From: Afipia sp. OHSU_II-C1
GTDB lineage: Bacteria; Pseudomonadota; Alphaproteobacteria; Rhizobiales; Xanthobacteraceae
Reading direction: 5' to 3'
Length of the DNA stretch: 64,000 nucleotides
Assembly: GCF_000497575.1 (NCBI RefSeq)
Contig: NZ_APJI01000013.1
Span: forward strand, 372,001-436,000
Shown: positions 27,256 through 35,584 of the stretch, piece by piece
How positions within the stretch are numbered: position 1 is the first letter of the stretch
Layout: each line of letters begins with the position of its first letter
Made by a program: the position numbers and the translations under genes
Notes under the pieces: model-generated
Told to the model about the DNA's origin: nothing
Databases searched by the model: none
What the model saw: the letters and a program-made list of their open reading frames with translations, nothing else

Positions 27256-28467
27256 ATGTCCAACGCCTCAGTCCATACCGGGCGGCACTTTCTCCAGATT
27301 CCGGGGCCGACCAACGTTCCCGATCGCGTGCTGCGAGCGATGGACATGCCGACCATCGATCATCGCGGGCCTGAATTCGCGCAGCTCGGCCTCGAGGTCA
27401 TCGAAGGCTCCAAGAAGGTCTTCAAGACCAAGAACCCCGTCATCATCTATCCGTCGTCCGGCACCGGTGCGTGGGAAGCCGCCATCGTCAATACGCTGTC
27501 GCCCGGCGACAAGGTGCTGATGGTGGAGACCGGCCACTTCGCGACGCTGTGGCGCGCGATGGCCGACAAGCTGAAGCTCGATGTCGAGTTCGTGCCGGGT
27601 GACTGGCGTCATGGTGCGTCCCCCGAAGACATCGAGGCCCGCCTGTCGAAGGACAAGGCCCACAGCTTCAAGGCGGTGATGGTGGTCCACAACGAGACCT
27701 CCACCGGCGTCACCAGCCGCATTCACGACATCCGCAAGGCCATCGACGCCGCGAAACATCCGGCGCTGCTGATGGTCGACACCATTTCGTCGCTCGGCTC
27801 GATTGATTACGAGCACGACAAGTGGGGCGTGGACGTCACCGTGTCCTGCTCGCAGAAGGGGCTGATGCTGCCGCCGGGTCTCGGCTTCAACGCCGTGTCC
27901 GACAAGGCGCTGGAAGCCTCGAAGAAGAACACCTCGCTGCGGTCCTATTGGGACTGGCACGAGATCATCGGCGCCAACAAGGGCGGTTCATGGTCCTACA
28001 CGCCCGCGACCAACATGCTCTATGGCCTGAAGGAAGCCATTGCGATGCTGATGGAAGAGGGGCTGGACAATGTGTTCGCCCGTCACAAGCGCTATTCGGC
28101 GGCGACGCGTGCAGCGGTGGAGACCTGGGGCCTCGAAAACCTGTGTCTCGATCCGCGCGAATATTCGCCGATCCTGACCGCGGTGGTGATGCCCGAAGGG
28201 CATGATGCCGACCAGTTCCGCAAGGTCACGCTCGACAATTTCGACATGTCGCTCGGCGCAGGTCTCAGCAAGATCAAGGGCAAGGTCTTCCGCATCGGCC
28301 ATCTCGGCCATTTCAACGACCTGATGCTGATGGGCACGCTGGCGGGCGTCGAGATGGCGCTCGATCTCGCGAAAGTGCCGCATCGTTCGGGCGGTGTGAT
28401 GTCCGCGATGGGTGTTCTGACCGGACGCGATGCGAAGGCATCGCAGGCGAAGACGGCAGTGGCGTAA
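27256..28467 (+). CDS. Class V aminotransferase, serine-glyoxylate aminotransferase-like
   Basis: A 403-aa PLP enzyme of the SgaA/alanine-glyoxylate aminotransferase group; it probably moves an amino group onto glyoxylate (forming glycine) from serine, alanine or aspartate. Typical parts are FLQIPGPTNVPDRVL at the start, YPSSGTGAWEAA, HNETSTGV and the PLP Lys201 in SCSQKGLMLPPG; the C-terminal GKVFRIGHLGHFNDLML is characteristic. ATG at 27256 is chosen with AGGGAG upstream (an in-frame TTG lies at 27238). BhcA of the beta-hydroxyaspartate cycle belongs to the same family, but bhcB-D are not here. It begins the arm that continues into tctCBA. Confidence 0.88.
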   Translation: MSNASVHTGRHFLQIPGPTNVPDRVLRAMDMPTIDHRGPEFAQLGLEVIEGSKKVFKTKNPVIIYPSSGTGAWEAAIVNTLSPGDKVLMVETGHFATLWRAMADKLKLDVEFVPGDWRHGASPEDIEARLSKDKAHSFKAVMVVHNETSTGVTSRIHDIRKAIDAAKHPALLMVDTISSLGSIDYEHDKWGVDVTVSCSQKGLMLPPGLGFNAVSDKALEASKKNTSLRSYWDWHEIIGANKGGSWSYTPATNMLYGLKEAIAMLMEEGLDNVFARHKRYSAATRAAVETWGLENLCLDPREYSPILTAVVMPEGHDADQFRKVTLDNFDMSLGAGLSKIKGKVFRIGHLGHFNDLMLMGTLAGVEMALDLAKVPHRSGGVMSAMGVLTGRDAKASQAKTAVA

Positions 28468-28576
28468 CGCCGCGTTGGCGGCGTCTGCGATCTGAATTCA
28501 AAATCCGCAGGATAGCGGAAACCAAAACAAGGTCCGGCCAGCGCCGGGCTTCACAAATGCGACAGGGAGAGACTGC

Positions 28577-29557
28577 ATGAAGAATCTCATCAAGGCGACA
28601 AGTGTGCTTGCGCTGCTGGCGGCAACGCCAGCTCTCGCATGGGAGCCGGCCAAGCCGGTCGAAATCGTGGTTGCAGCCGGCGCCGGCGGCGCCTCCGACC
28701 AGATGGCCCGCATGATGCAGGCTGCGATCCAGAAGAACAATCTGATGAAGCAGCCGATCATCGTGTCGCTGAAGGGCGGCGCATCGGGTGCCGAAGCCCT
28801 GATGTACATGAAGGGCAGCGACGGCGATCCGAACAAGGTGCTGATCGCATATTCGCTGATCTACATGCTGCCGCTGTCGGCCAAGATTCCGTTCAACTGG
28901 CGCGAACTCACGCCGGTCTCGGTGATCGCGATGGACCAGTTCGTGCTGTGGGACAACGCCTCTGGCCCGAAGACCGTGAAGGACTTCATTGCTGCCGCAA
29001 AGGCCTCAAGCTCGCCGTTCAAGATGGGCGGCACGGGCTCAAAGCGTGAGGACCACGTGCTCACCGTCTTCATGGAAAAGAAGACCGGCGCGAAGTTCTC
29101 CTATCTGCCCTACAAGTCGGGCGGCGAGGCGGCGACCCAGCTCGTCGGCAATCACACCGAAGCCAACGTCAACAACCCGTCGGAAAATCTTGAAGTCTGG
29201 CGCGCCGGTCAGGTGCGTGCGCTGTGCGTGTTCGACAAGGAACGCATTTCCTACAAGACCAAGGTCACCGAGACGCAGTCGTGGAATGACATTCCGACCT
29301 GCAAGGAAGAAGGCCTCGACATGCAGTACCTGATGCTGCGCGCGATGTTCCTTCCCGGCAAGGTCACGCCCGAGCAGGTCGCCTTCTATGACGATCTGTT
29401 CAAGAAGGTGACCCAGACCCCGGAATACAAGGAATATATGGAGAAGCAGGCCTTGAAGCCCGTTTATCTCAACGGCAAGGACATGCTCAAATTCCTTGAA
29501 GAAGACGATGCCCTGAACAAGTCGCTCATGACCGAAGCAGGCTTCGTCGCAAAATAG
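28577..29557 (+). CDS. tctC: Tripartite tricarboxylate transporter receptor, TctC/Bug type
   Basis: Periplasmic solute receptor, 326 aa, with a signal peptide (cleavage after TPALA, near residue 22) and the Bug-type two-domain fold (PVEIVVAAGAGGASDQMARMM near the start, KMGGTGSKREDHVL in the middle). Bug proteins bind carboxylates through ordered water molecules, so a di- or tricarboxylate or similar acid is expected. It lies 109 bp after the aminotransferase and upstream of tctB and tctA. A hairpin with a T-run follows its stop, which should give more receptor than membrane subunits. Confidence 0.93.
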   Translation: MKNLIKATSVLALLAATPALAWEPAKPVEIVVAAGAGGASDQMARMMQAAIQKNNLMKQPIIVSLKGGASGAEALMYMKGSDGDPNKVLIAYSLIYMLPLSAKIPFNWRELTPVSVIAMDQFVLWDNASGPKTVKDFIAAAKASSSPFKMGGTGSKREDHVLTVFMEKKTGAKFSYLPYKSGGEAATQLVGNHTEANVNNPSENLEVWRAGQVRALCVFDKERISYKTKVTETQSWNDIPTCKEEGLDMQYLMLRAMFLPGKVTPEQVAFYDDLFKKVTQTPEYKEYMEKQALKPVYLNGKDMLKFLEEDDALNKSLMTEAGFVAK

Positions 29558-29613
29558 CCCCGCCAATCGGGGCCCTGGCGCCGTCGTCCAAGCGGCGGCG
29601 CCATTTTTCTCTT
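29558..29613 (+). terminator. Hairpins with T-run between tctC and tctB (partial terminator)
   Basis: A small hairpin CCCCG-N5-CGGGG (29558-29572) is followed by TGGCGCCG-N12-CGGCGCCA (29576-29603) and TTTTTCTCTT. The second has the form of an intrinsic terminator with a 12-nt loop. As tctB and tctA lie directly downstream without another clear promoter, partial read-through is the likely use. Confidence 0.65.
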
Positions 29614-29633
29614 ACATCAGCCGGGGCGGACTC

Positions 29634-30173
29634 ATGGCTCAAGACATCGAAATCGTCGTTGAGGATCCCACTGCGCCGGATGAGAATTCGCCTGCGATCA
29701 CCAATACGCGCACCGTCGAAATGGCGGTCATGGCGCTGCTGCTCGGGCTTGCTGTGCTGCTCGGTTTTGACAACTGGCGCACCGGCGCATCGTGGGACGA
29801 CACCGGTCCGCAGGCCGGTTACTTTCCGTTCTACCTTTCGATCATTCTTGGCGGCGCAGCGCTCTATGGGTTCGTCAGCGTGGCGCTCAAGCGCAGCGAG
29901 GGATTGGAGACATTCGTGACCCGTGCGCAATTCCGCCGCGTGCTTCAGGTCTTCGTGCCGACACTGCTGTTTTGTTTGGCGATGCAGTGGCTCGGCCTCT
30001 ACGTGGCGAGCTTCCTGCTGATCGCGGGTTTCATGGGAATCATCGGCAAGATCACGTGGTGGAAGTCGCTGCTCACAGCCTTCATCTTCGTCGCGATCAT
30101 GTTCGTGACCTTCGATATCGCTTTCGACGTCATCATGCCGAAGGGTCCGCTTGAAGCGGCCTTCGGACGCTAA
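29634..30173 (+). CDS. tctB: Tripartite tricarboxylate transporter small membrane subunit, TctB
   Basis: A 179-aa membrane protein with four predicted helices (about residues 24-43, 58-76, 100-135 as two helices, 140-160). TctB proteins are poorly conserved; the assignment rests on size, topology and position between tctC and tctA. The N-terminal 20 residues are acidic and cytoplasmic (DIEIVVEDPTAPDEN). It forms the small integral subunit of the importer with TctA. Confidence 0.9.
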   Translation: MAQDIEIVVEDPTAPDENSPAITNTRTVEMAVMALLLGLAVLLGFDNWRTGASWDDTGPQAGYFPFYLSIILGGAALYGFVSVALKRSEGLETFVTRAQFRRVLQVFVPTLLFCLAMQWLGLYVASFLLIAGFMGIIGKITWWKSLLTAFIFVAIMFVTFDIAFDVIMPKGPLEAAFGR

Positions 30174-30193
30174 GCCAGAACCGGGACAGGATC

Positions 30194-31705
30194 ATGGAAG
30201 CACTTGGCCTCTTGTTTCACGGTTTCGCGGTTCTCTTCACGTGGAAGATTCTCGCGCTGATGATGGTCGGGCTGGTACTCGGCATTTTCGTCGGCGTGCT
30301 GCCGGGGCTTGGCGGCCCCAATGGCGTCGCGATCCTGCTGCCGCTCACATTCTCGATGGACCCCACATCGGCGATCGTGATGCTGTCATGCATCTATTGG
30401 GGCGCGCTGTTCGGCGGCGCGATCACCTCGATCCTGTTCAACATTCCCGGCGAAGCCTGGTCGGTCGCGACCACCTTCGACGGCTATCCGATGGCCCAGC
30501 AGGGCAAGGCCGCGGAAGCACTGACGGCTGCCTTCACGTCATCCTTCATCGGCTCGCTGGTCGCAGTGATGCTGATCACATTCCTCGCGCCGAGCATTGC
30601 CGGTTTTGCGTTGAAGTTCGGCCCGCCTGAATTCTTCGCGGTCTACCTTCTGACCTTCTGCTCGTTCGTCGGCCTTGGCCGCGAAGCCAAGCACAAGACC
30701 GTCATCTCCATGGCGCTGGGACTTCTGCTCGCGGGTGTCGGTCTCGACACCGTATCGGGTCAGCTGCGCATGACGTTCGGCTCGAACGATCTGCTGCGTG
30801 GTGTGAACTTCCTCGTGGCCGTGATCGGCCTGTTCGGCATCAGCGAAATTCTGCTCACCATGGAAGAGCGGCTGGCGCTGCGCGGCCATGCGGCCCGCAT
30901 CAGCCTGCGCACCGTGCTCGGCGTCTGGATGGATCTGCCGAAGTACTGGGCCACGCTGATCCGCTCATCGTTCATCGGCTGCTGGCTCGGCATCACACCG
31001 GGTGGCGCGATCGCCGCGTCGTTCATGGGCTACAATCTCGCGAAGCGTTTTTCCAAGGAGAAGGAATCCTTCGGCAAGGGCCGCATCGAAGGCGTGTTCG
31101 CGCCGGAAACCGCCGCGCATGCGTCGGGCACCGCCGCGCTGCTGCCGATGCTTGCGCTCGGCATTCCCGGCTCCGGCACCGCAGCGATCCTGCTCGGCGG
31201 CCTGATGGTGTGGGGCCTCAATCCCGGTCCGCTCTTGTTCGTGGAGCACAAGGATTTCGTCTGGGGCCTGATCGCCTCGATGTATCTCGGAAACGTCGTC
31301 GGCCTCGTGCTGGTGCTGACTACCGTTCCGATCTTCGCCTCGATCCTGCGCGTGCCGTTCGCGGCCATTGCGCCGATGATCGTGGTGTCCTGCGCCATCG
31401 GCGCCTACGCGATCCAGAACGCGATGTTCGACATCTGGCTGATGCTGCTGTTCGGCGTGGTCGGCTACGTCTTCAAGAAGATCGGCATTCCGCTGGCGCC
31501 GTTCACGCTCGCGCTGGTGCTCGGCAGCCGCGCGGAAGATGCATTCCGTCTCGCGATGATCGGCTCGGGCGGCAGCGTGAAGGTGTTCTGGTCGAACGGC
31601 CTTGTCGGCTCGATTACGACACTCGCGATCGTGCTGCTGTTCTGGCCGGTGATCGATCGAATCTTCGCGAGCTTCGGACGCAAGGAAAGCCCGGTAAGGG
31701 CGTAG
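30194..31705 (+). CDS. tctA: Tripartite tricarboxylate transporter large membrane subunit, TctA
   Basis: A 503-aa protein with about 12 membrane helices and the two conserved TctA signatures: VGVLPGLGGPNGVAILLPLTF near residue 35 and MLALGIPGSGTAAILLGGLMVWGL near residue 320. It carries the ion-coupled transport path for the acid delivered by TctC. It starts 20 bp after tctB and ends the plus-strand arm of the GntR locus, followed by a family B repeat. The substrate is not known, although the aminotransferase and hydroxyacid dehydrogenase nearby suggest a hydroxy- or keto-acid. Confidence 0.95.
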   Translation: MEALGLLFHGFAVLFTWKILALMMVGLVLGIFVGVLPGLGGPNGVAILLPLTFSMDPTSAIVMLSCIYWGALFGGAITSILFNIPGEAWSVATTFDGYPMAQQGKAAEALTAAFTSSFIGSLVAVMLITFLAPSIAGFALKFGPPEFFAVYLLTFCSFVGLGREAKHKTVISMALGLLLAGVGLDTVSGQLRMTFGSNDLLRGVNFLVAVIGLFGISEILLTMEERLALRGHAARISLRTVLGVWMDLPKYWATLIRSSFIGCWLGITPGGAIAASFMGYNLAKRFSKEKESFGKGRIEGVFAPETAAHASGTAALLPMLALGIPGSGTAAILLGGLMVWGLNPGPLLFVEHKDFVWGLIASMYLGNVVGLVLVLTTVPIFASILRVPFAAIAPMIVVSCAIGAYAIQNAMFDIWLMLLFGVVGYVFKKIGIPLAPFTLALVLGSRAEDAFRLAMIGSGGSVKVFWSNGLVGSITTLAIVLLFWPVIDRIFASFGRKESPVRA

Positions 31706-31709
31706 CATT

Positions 31710-31822
31710 CGTCATTGCGAGGAGCGTCAGCGGCGAAGCAATCCAGCTGAGTCCAAGGCTGTATTGCTTCGCGTAGTTTATCATCGGGCCGGCGAAGCCG
31801 GACCCGTTGGTTCGCAATGACG
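31710..31822. repeat. Palindromic intergenic repeat, family B, copy 3 (variant)
   Basis: Begins GTCATTGCGAGGAGCG and ends TTCGCAATGACG, with AGCAATCCAG in the left half and GTATTGCTTCGCG in the right. The right half is lengthened by about 30 bp containing its own hairpin (GGGCCGGC...GCCGGACCC). It lies between convergent genes. Confidence 0.85.
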
Positions 31823-31829
31823 TGAGGAG

Positions 31830-32192
31830 TTACACCTGCGTCGCGCCGGTGACCTTGCAGGAGCCTTCGGCGGCTTCCTGATCGATGAACGGGAATTTCG
31901 TTTTCTTAAACAGCTTGGTGGTCTTCGCCTTGACGGTCACAGCCAACCTCTGGTCGGTCTCGATCTTCCGGCCGCCGGTCTTGGACATGTAATCGCATTT
32001 CACGCGGATGTCCTTCACGGCGAAGTCATTGTCGTTGGTGACGGTGATGTCGGCGGTGCCGGCGTTGTTGGAGCCGGGCTTGCGCCATTTCTCGATCGAG
32101 ATCTTGACCTTGTCTCCGGGTTCGGCGGCAAAGGCGATGCCGGTTGTGCTGAGAAAGACTCCGGTGATGGCGGCGGCGATGATCGTCTTCAT
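31830..32192 (-). CDS. Small secreted protein of unknown function
   Basis: A 120-aa protein with a good signal peptide (MKTIIAAAITGVFLSTTG..., cleavage after AFA near residue 22) and a small beta-rich mature part. The mature part contains NNAGTADITVTNDNDFAVKDIRVKCDY and two Cys that could form a disulfide. The alternating strand pattern with a conserved NDNDF turn recalls immunoglobulin-like FxLYD-type domains, but I cannot assign a family. Lysine-rich, so basic. It stands alone, convergent with tctA and divergent from the amidase. Confidence 0.78.
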   Translation of the reverse strand: MKTIIAAAITGVFLSTTGIAFAAEPGDKVKISIEKWRKPGSNNAGTADITVTNDNDFAVKDIRVKCDYMSKTGGRKIETDQRLAVTVKAKTTKLFKKTKFPFIDQEAAEGSCKVTGATQV

Positions 32193-32348
32193 GGTCGAAA
32201 TCCCGAAAGTTCAAGTCATGGACGGATTGCCGAAGCGTCATTGCCCAGGAATCCGGAAATCAGGTCAGGGCCATTGAGCAGGAGCATTTCGCCGCTACTA
32301 TAGTGGCCGCAAGAATAATGCAGCAACGGTCTATGGTCAGGAATTGCA

Positions 32349-33752
32349 ATGAACGACATCTGGCGTCTCTCGGCTACTAAACTTGCGTCGCACATCCGTT
32401 CCCGAAAAATATCCGCCAGGGAAGCCGCTCAGGCCGCCCTTGACCGGCTGAACGCAGTCAACCCGGTACTCAATGCAGTGATCGACCACCGGCCGGTTGA
32501 GGTACTGGCGCAGGCCGACGCGGTCGATACCGCGATTGCGAAGGGCTCGGATCCCGGGACGCTCGCCGGTGTGCCGATCACCATCAAGGTCAACGTCGAT
32601 CAGGCCGGATTCGCTACCACGAACGGATTGAAGCTGCAGCGTGACCTTGTGGCGCAGACCAACAGTCCTGTGGTGGACAATTTGCGCAAGGCGGGCGCGG
32701 TCATTGTCGGGCGGACCAACACACCGGCTTTCTCCTCCCGCTGGTTTACGACAAATTTGTTGCATGGCGAAACGCGCAACCCTCGCGACCCGTCCATCAC
32801 CCCCGGCGGTTCGTCGGGCGGGGCGGCTTCGGCCGTGACCGCAGGGATCGGTCATATCGCTCATGGCACCGACATCGCGGGTTCGATCCGCTACCCGGCC
32901 TATGCCTGCGGGGTGCACGGCCTGCGGCCGACCGTCGGGCGTATCCCGGCTTTTAACGCGTCGTCGCCGGAGCGCCCGATCGGCCCGCAGATCACGGCGG
33001 TCTCCGGTCCGCTCGCGCGAACCGTCGGCGATGTGCGGCTGGCGTTCCATGCCATGTCGCAGCGCGATCCGCGCGATCCGTGGTGGGTGCCCGCGCCGCT
33101 GGAAGGGCCGAGCCGGGAGAAGCGCGCGGCGATCTGCCTGCGCCCGGATGGCCTGGACACCGTGAAAGAGGTCAGCGACGCCGTCGCCGATGCGGGCAGG
33201 CGGCTGGAGCGGGCGGGCTGGATTGTCGAGGAGATCACGGAGATCCCGCCGTTCGCCGAGGCGGCCGACCTGCAGATGAAGCTCTGGCTGTCGGACGGCT
33301 ATGACGCGTTGCGGGACATGGCCGAGCGCGAGGGCGATCCCGGCGCGCTGGCCGTTCTGCGCGACCAGGAATCGGTAGCGCGCGCGCTCGATCTCGCGGC
33401 GTTCTCAAAACTGCTGACCCGGCGCGCGACGCTGGTGCGTGCGTGGGAGATGTTCTTCGAGACCTATGCCGTGATCGTGATGCCGCCCTGCGGCGAACTG
33501 CCCTTTGAATGGCAGCTCGATCTCAAGGGCGATGCCTCGCTGCACCGTGTGCTTCGGGCGCAGATGCCGCAGATTGCGCTGCCGTTCATCGGTATGCCGG
33601 GCCTGACGGTCTCGACCGGTCTGGTCGGCCGCGTGCCAGTCGGTGTGCAGATCGTGGCGGGACGTTACAGAGAGGACCTTTGCCTTGCGGCGGGCGAGGC
33701 CATCGAGGCGGGCGGTGTGCCGCCAAGCCCGATTGATCCGGTATCGGCCTGA
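32349..33752 (+). CDS. Amidase (amidase signature family)
   Basis: A 467-aa amide hydrolase. The Ser-cisSer-Lys triad is visible: Lys in PITIKVNVD near residue 80, the Gly/Ser-rich GGSSGGAAS near 157, and the nucleophile Ser in TDIAGSIRYPA near 180. Members act on aliphatic or aromatic amides, or transfer ammonia in GatA. The gatB/gatC genes are absent, so a catabolic or detoxifying role is more likely. Its last 88 bp overlap a small gene on the other strand. ATG at 32349 follows the unconvincing leader GTCAGGAATTGCA; no better start exists. Confidence 0.9.
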   Translation: MNDIWRLSATKLASHIRSRKISAREAAQAALDRLNAVNPVLNAVIDHRPVEVLAQADAVDTAIAKGSDPGTLAGVPITIKVNVDQAGFATTNGLKLQRDLVAQTNSPVVDNLRKAGAVIVGRTNTPAFSSRWFTTNLLHGETRNPRDPSITPGGSSGGAASAVTAGIGHIAHGTDIAGSIRYPAYACGVHGLRPTVGRIPAFNASSPERPIGPQITAVSGPLARTVGDVRLAFHAMSQRDPRDPWWVPAPLEGPSREKRAAICLRPDGLDTVKEVSDAVADAGRRLERAGWIVEEITEIPPFAEAADLQMKLWLSDGYDALRDMAEREGDPGALAVLRDQESVARALDLAAFSKLLTRRATLVRAWEMFFETYAVIVMPPCGELPFEWQLDLKGDASLHRVLRAQMPQIALPFIGMPGLTVSTGLVGRVPVGVQIVAGRYREDLCLAAGEAIEAGGVPPSPIDPVSA

Positions 33753-33946
33753 AAGCGGCGCTTGGCGTTGAAGACGCTTTCCGTGTCGGCGAGAAGCTGC
33801 TGCGTGCGCCGGACGACGCTGCGTCCGGCCTTAAGATCGCGGTTGGCGACATAAAGCAGGCGGTGCCCTTCGATGACGAGTTCACGGGCATGTTTGATTT
33901 GCTCGTCGAACGAGACAGCCTCTGTCGCTGCTTTGGCCGTCGTCAT
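33665..33946 (-). CDS. Small conserved-looking protein of unknown function
   Basis: A 93-aa protein; the first 65 residues look real (FDEQIKHARELVIEGHRLLY, then RSVVRRTQQLLADTESVF), helical and basic, while the last 20 residues, which overlap the amidase gene antiparallel, are low-quality sequence. GGAGCC lies before the ATG at 33946. No domain recognised. It may be a small cytoplasmic helical protein. The overlap with the amidase end makes the true C-terminus the least certain part. Confidence 0.55.
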   Translation of the reverse strand: MTTAKAATEAVSFDEQIKHARELVIEGHRLLYVANRDLKAGRSVVRRTQQLLADTESVFNAKRRFQADTGSIGLGGTPPASMASPAARQRSSL

Positions 33947-34201
33947 GGTGCGGCTCCTGTGTCTGCGTCTGGCCTGCAGTCACCAACGCCGATGTTAGCG
34001 AATCGTTCAGGGCGAGTCCCGCAGACCGCCGAACTTTCCACCAAAACGTGATTCGCCGGGCAATCCCTTGGCGCAACGAGGCAATTCGGCGTTGAACCGG
34101 GCTTGCTGCCGGGGCGTCCAACCAAAACGGCCGATCCGCCGCCGCTTGCGACGGCGCAAGCGCCGGTCCTATTGTTTAACAGGTGTTTGGCTGGGGCGGA
34201 C

Positions 34202-35488
34202 ATGAGCGTGGTCAAAACGGCGGAGCGGAGCGATCCAGCAAATACGCGTGAGACTGCCGTCGCCGGCGGCAACGGCAAGGTCGGCGTCTATCTCGCGCTG
34301 CTGCAACTGTTCTTCACGCTGGGCTGGACCGTTTATGTCGTCTACCTGCCGCAGCTCGCTGCAAAGGTCGGACTGCCGCCCGGCGCGGTGGTTGTCATCC
34401 TTCTGGTCGATCAGGCCGTCTTCACCATCACCGACACGCTGATGGGTATCGCGGCAGACCGCATGACACCGATTGTCGGACGGCTCAGCCGTGTCGTGAT
34501 CTGGCTGACGGTGGTCTCGTGCGCTGCGTTCCTCGCGCTGCCGTTCGTCGCCGAACTCGGACCGGATGCGAAGATCGTGCTGATCGCGCTTACCATGACC
34601 TGGGTGGTGACGTCGTCGGCGCTGCGTGCGCCGCCGCTCGCCTTGCTCGGGAAGTTTGCCGCGAAGCCATCGATTCCGATCCTGTCGTGCCTCACGATGC
34701 TGGGCTACGGCATCGCCGGTGCGATCTCGCCGTATCTTGGCGTCGTGCTGCGCAATCACGATCCGCGCATCCCGTTTGTGATCTCCACGGTGGTGCTGCT
34801 GCTCACCGCGCTCTCGATGTCGTGGATCGAGCGCCGGCTGCGCGAGGGGAAGCTGAGCGCGCCGGAACGCACGCCGCTCGCGGTGCCGAAATCATGGGGC
34901 GTTCTCGCGCTCGTCTTTATTGCCGCGATGCTTGTTCTCGCGCTCGGCTATCAGCTGCATTTCAGCGTCAACAGTGCGCAATTGTTTCTGCGCTTCGCCA
35001 AGCAGCCCGACCTGCAATGGCTGATGCCGGTGTACTGGATCGGCTTCAACATCGCGATGTTTCCGGCAAGCTTCATCACGCGGCGGCTCGGCGGACTGCT
35101 GGTGATCGGCTGCGCAGGACTATTGGGCGCCGGCGCGGTGTTCGGTATGGAGAACGCGGCCGGGCTGAACACCATGATCGCCATGCAGTTCCTCGCCGGT
35201 GCGGCATGGGGCTGCATCCTGATGAGCGCGGTCGCAGCCGCCATCGCGGTCAGCGGCGGTGCTGAGGGCAAGGTCCTCGGCCTGATGTTCTCCGCATTGG
35301 CATTGGCGACATTCGCGCGCATCGCAGCCGTCAGCGGCGGCCTGACGAAAAATGCCGCTTACGAGGCGCTGCTGCAATGGACGCCGATCCTGTGCTGGGC
35401 GCTGGCAGGCGCAGCGCTGCTGTTCATCGCGGTGGCGCGGCTGCGCAAATGGCGGGACGGCGCGGACCCCGCCGATGCACCGGTCTAG
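34202..35488 (+). CDS. Major facilitator superfamily transporter
   Basis: A 428-aa membrane protein with about 12 helices in two halves of six. The loop between helices 2 and 3 reads MGIAADRMTPIVGRLSR, the MFS motif A region (D and R conserved), and a basic cytoplasmic loop (IERRLREGKLSAPERTP) separates the halves. A longer frame from 34103 exists, but ATG at 34202 gives a normal short N-terminus. Substrate unknown; no linked enzyme genes point to one, and the gene is flanked by unrelated genes. Confidence 0.85.
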   Translation: MSVVKTAERSDPANTRETAVAGGNGKVGVYLALLQLFFTLGWTVYVVYLPQLAAKVGLPPGAVVVILLVDQAVFTITDTLMGIAADRMTPIVGRLSRVVIWLTVVSCAAFLALPFVAELGPDAKIVLIALTMTWVVTSSALRAPPLALLGKFAAKPSIPILSCLTMLGYGIAGAISPYLGVVLRNHDPRIPFVISTVVLLLTALSMSWIERRLREGKLSAPERTPLAVPKSWGVLALVFIAAMLVLALGYQLHFSVNSAQLFLRFAKQPDLQWLMPVYWIGFNIAMFPASFITRRLGGLLVIGCAGLLGAGAVFGMENAAGLNTMIAMQFLAGAAWGCILMSAVAAAIAVSGGAEGKVLGLMFSALALATFARIAAVSGGLTKNAAYEALLQWTPILCWALAGAALLFIAVARLRKWRDGADPADAPV

Positions 35489-35584
35489 AACACGCGTTTA
35501 TTCCGGAAGGCTTGCACTTTTTATCGTCGGTTGCTCGCCAACCTTTGACTTGGCAAAGCGCCGATGACGTCGCAGAACAATGCC

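Noticed and set aside
27045-27356. A 103-codon minus-strand frame across the GntR-aminotransferase promoter region
   Set aside because: Covers the operator region and the start of the aminotransferase; no ribosome site and no plausible protein character.
28467-28484. Hairpin after the aminotransferase gene as a terminator
   Set aside because: A 7-bp stem exists, but no T-run follows and tctC lies downstream in the same direction.
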